Assembly (NCBI GenBank): GCA_964486685.1
Contig: CAZAOE010000002.1
Coordinates: forward strand, 1 to 64,000
Origin: JAIOTH01 sp964486685
GTDB taxonomy: Bacteria > Patescibacteriota > Patescibacteriia > UBA1558 > S5-K13
Reading direction: 5' to 3'
Length of the DNA: 64,000 bases
Shown here: positions 62,397 to 64,000 of the stretch, in pieces
Layout: every line of letters begins with the position of its first letter
Position numbering within the stretch: position 1 is the first letter of the stretch
Made by a program: the position numbers and the translations under genes
The notes under the pieces: model-generated
The model's input: only the letters and a program-made list of their open reading frames with translations
Database searches by the model: none
Told to the model about the DNA's origin: nothing

Positions 62397-64000
62397 ATGA
62401 CTAACATAAAACCACAAATAGCAATACTCGATTTTGGTTCGCAGTATACACATTTAATAACCAGGCGCATACGGCAATTAGGTGTTTTGGCTTGTATTTA
62501 TAGCCCAGAAGTTGATGTTAAAGAATTAAAGAATGTGCAGGGGATTATTTTGTCAGGTGGACCACAGAGCGTGCATGATGCTACAGCTATTAAATACAAT
62601 AAAGATATTTTTTCACCCTTACACTCTTCAAAGAGTGTTGAGGGTAAATTAAATATTCCAATTTTAGGTTTATGTTATGGTCATCAATTAATTTCTTATC
62701 ATTTTAATGGCCAAGTAAAAGCTGGAAAAATTAAAGAATACGGATTAGCTACTTTACAAAAAGTTGGTGACAATATTTTATTAAAAAAATTTAAAGGTTT
62801 TGAACAAGTATGGATGAGTCATGGCGATAGCGTGCAAAGATTGCCCGTTGGTTTTAAAGTAATTGCTAAAACTAAAGATTGTACAGTAGCTGGAATGGCT
62901 AATGATGATTTAAAATTATATGGTTTGCAATTTCATCCAGAAGTACATCATACTCAAAATGGTTTGAAAATTTTAGAGAATTTTTTATTTCAAATTTGTC
63001 ATTGTCAGAAAAATTGGTCTATGGAAAAATATTGGAAGCAATTAGTTCAAGATATAAAAAAGAAAGTTGGAGATAAAAATGTATTCTTATTAGTTTCTGG
63101 TGGAGTGGACTCTTTAGTTTGTTTTGCTTTATTAAAAAAGATTTTAGGAAAGAAAAGGGTTTTTGGATTGCATATTGATAATGGCTTTATGAGATTAAAT
63201 GAATCAGAAAAAGTTAAAAAAGATTTAGCTAAAGCAGGATTTAATGATTTATATGTGGTAAATGCTTCTGAAAAATTTTTAAAAAAGGAAGAAAGAATTA
63301 TCGAGCCAGAAAAAAAGAGAAAGATTATTGGTAAAGCATTTTTAGATGTTAAAGATGACGTAATGAAAAAAATGAAAATGGATCCGAAGAAGTGGATTTT
63401 AGCTCAAGGGACTATTTATCCAGATACTATTGAAAGTGGTGCTACAAAAAATGCTGATAAAATTAAAACTCATCATAATCGAGTAGAACAAATTTTGAAA
63501 TTAATGAAATTGGGAGATTTAATTGAACCATTAGCTGATTTGTATAAAGATGAAGTGCGAGAGATTGGGAAAAAGTTAAAATTACCAGCTTCTTTAATTA
63601 ATCGACATCCTTTCCCTGGACCAGGTTTAGCTATTCGAGCTTTATGCTCAGATGAAGAAGCTATAAGCTATAAGTTCAAAGCTATAAGTGATAAATTAAA
63701 AATGATGAGCAAAGAATTAGATATTAGTGTTCTACCAATAAAGAGCGTGGGTGTGCAAGGCGATAACCGGACCTATAAAAATCCAGCAGTAATTTCGGGT
63801 AATGCTTCTTGGAAAGAATTAGACAGTTTATCAATCCAAATCACTAATCAATTTTCGGAAATTAATCGCGTGGTTTGTCTTCCTAATCAAAAAGTAGATT
63901 TAGATCAGATTCAAATTAAAGAAGCTTATTTAACTAAAGAGCGGCTAGATTTGTTAAGACAGGTTGATGATTTAGTTCATCGAGAAATAAAAAAGAATAA
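62397..64000 (+). CDS. guaA: GMP synthase (glutamine-hydrolysing), 3' end outside the window
   Basis: 534 codons are visible and the frame is still open at 64000. The amidotransferase part has LDFGSQYTHLITRRIR, LSGGPQSVHD, LGLCYGHQ (nucleophile Cys) and LQFHPEVHHT. The ATP pyrophosphatase part has LLVSGGVDSLV, HIDNGFMR, GTIYPDTIESG, IKTHHNRVE and NRHPFPGPGLAIR. It aminates XMP made by GuaB. An insert of ~12 residues (SPLHSSKSVEGK) before NIPILGLCYGHQ is encoded by a TTCACCC...GGGTAAA palindrome. The C-terminal part DLDQIQIKEAYLTKERLDLLRQ suggests the long GMPS type. Confidence 0.95.
   Translation, partial: MTNIKPQIAILDFGSQYTHLITRRIRQLGVLACIYSPEVDVKELKNVQGIILSGGPQSVHDATAIKYNKDIFSPLHSSKSVEGKLNIPILGLCYGHQLISYHFNGQVKAGKIKEYGLATLQKVGDNILLKKFKGFEQVWMSHGDSVQRLPVGFKVIAKTKDCTVAGMANDDLKLYGLQFHPEVHHTQNGLKILENFLFQICHCQKNWSMEKYWKQLVQDIKKKVGDKNVFLLVSGGVDSLVCFALLKKILGKKRVFGLHIDNGFMRLNESEKVKKDLAKAGFNDLYVVNASEKFLKKEERIIEPEKKRKIIGKAFLDVKDDVMKKMKMDPKKWILAQGTIYPDTIESGATKNADKIKTHHNRVEQILKLMKLGDLIEPLADLYKDEVREIGKKLKLPASLINRHPFPGPGLAIRALCSDEEAISYKFKAISDKLKMMSKELDISVLPIKSVGVQGDNRTYKNPAVISGNASWKELDSLSIQITNQFSEINRVVCLPNQKVDLDQIQIKEAYLTKERLDLLRQVDDLVHREIKKN
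62612..62648 (+). repeat. TTCACCC...GGGTAAA palindrome inside guaA
   Basis: Stem ACACTCTT / AAGAGTGTT with ends TTCACCCT and GAGGGTAAA, the same ends as the intergenic palindromes at 27059, 25078 and 38416. It adds about 12 residues in frame in a loop where other GuaA proteins have none. Confidence 0.8.

Overview
The window looks like part of a low-GC bacterial chromosome from an uncultivated lineage. Candidate Phyla Radiation (Patescibacteria, Parcubacteria side) is my best inference. The basis is very AT-rich DNA, few Shine-Dalgarno sites, intergenic spaces packed with small palindromes, a long TrbL/VirB6-like membrane protein, the rpsF-ssb-rpsR order, and extracellular proteins with TSP3-like, Ig-like and DUF3160 modules. 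TGA is used as a stop (for example gpmI and purL), so recoded-TGA lineages are excluded. No tRNA, rRNA or CRISPR array was seen. A run of 100 N at 31382-31481 marks a scaffold gap.

Layout. 19-5702: TrbL/VirB6-like protein and a partner of unknown function. 5829-8851 (minus strand): DUF559 nuclease, efp, rpsR, ssb and rpsF, with a long structured leader in front of rpsF. 9142-11568: a small protein, gpmI and a membrane protein, followed by a short trpB remnant. 12070-15014: a metal-related group (DUF5320, two permease halves, NifX-like, DUF134, ZIP). 15112-19240: thiol/redox and membrane genes (duplicated PsbP-like protein, thioredoxin, thioredoxin-CcdA-like fusion, YibE/F). 19389-24620: NYN protein, DUF4405-like and TauE/SafE-like membrane proteins, AmrS-type radical SAM enzyme, and a fused transporter/spermidine synthase. 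25060-26610: RhuM-family gene between two 125-bp direct repeats. 26487-35212: a promoter array, a terminator, a giant surface protein broken by the gap, and a second secreted protein. 36556-39787 (minus strand): guaB without CBS domains, a DUF45 metallopeptidase and an L,D-transpeptidase.

The core of the window is 39939-55687: folD, purA, purL, purM, purQ-purS, purC, purE, purB, purF, purD, a histidine phosphatase, purN and purH, all on the plus strand. With guaB and guaA at the ends, this encodes every step from PRPP to IMP, AMP and GMP. PurE is of the class II (direct CO2) type, which explains why there is no purK. PurQ carries two PurS-like domains at its C-terminus. After purH come a HigBA-like toxin-antitoxin pair, a small membrane protein with a papain-like/GNAT fusion protein, DUF3160 and CapA-family proteins, and guaA, which runs off the end.

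The most unusual signal is at the DNA level. Several families of palindromic repeats sit between genes, and the same sequences also lie in frame inside proteins: a PsbP-like protein, a thioredoxin, purL, the purQ-purS linker, guaA and the end of a permease. This resembles the Rickettsia palindromic elements. All functional calls come from reading motifs in the sequence; no database search was possible.
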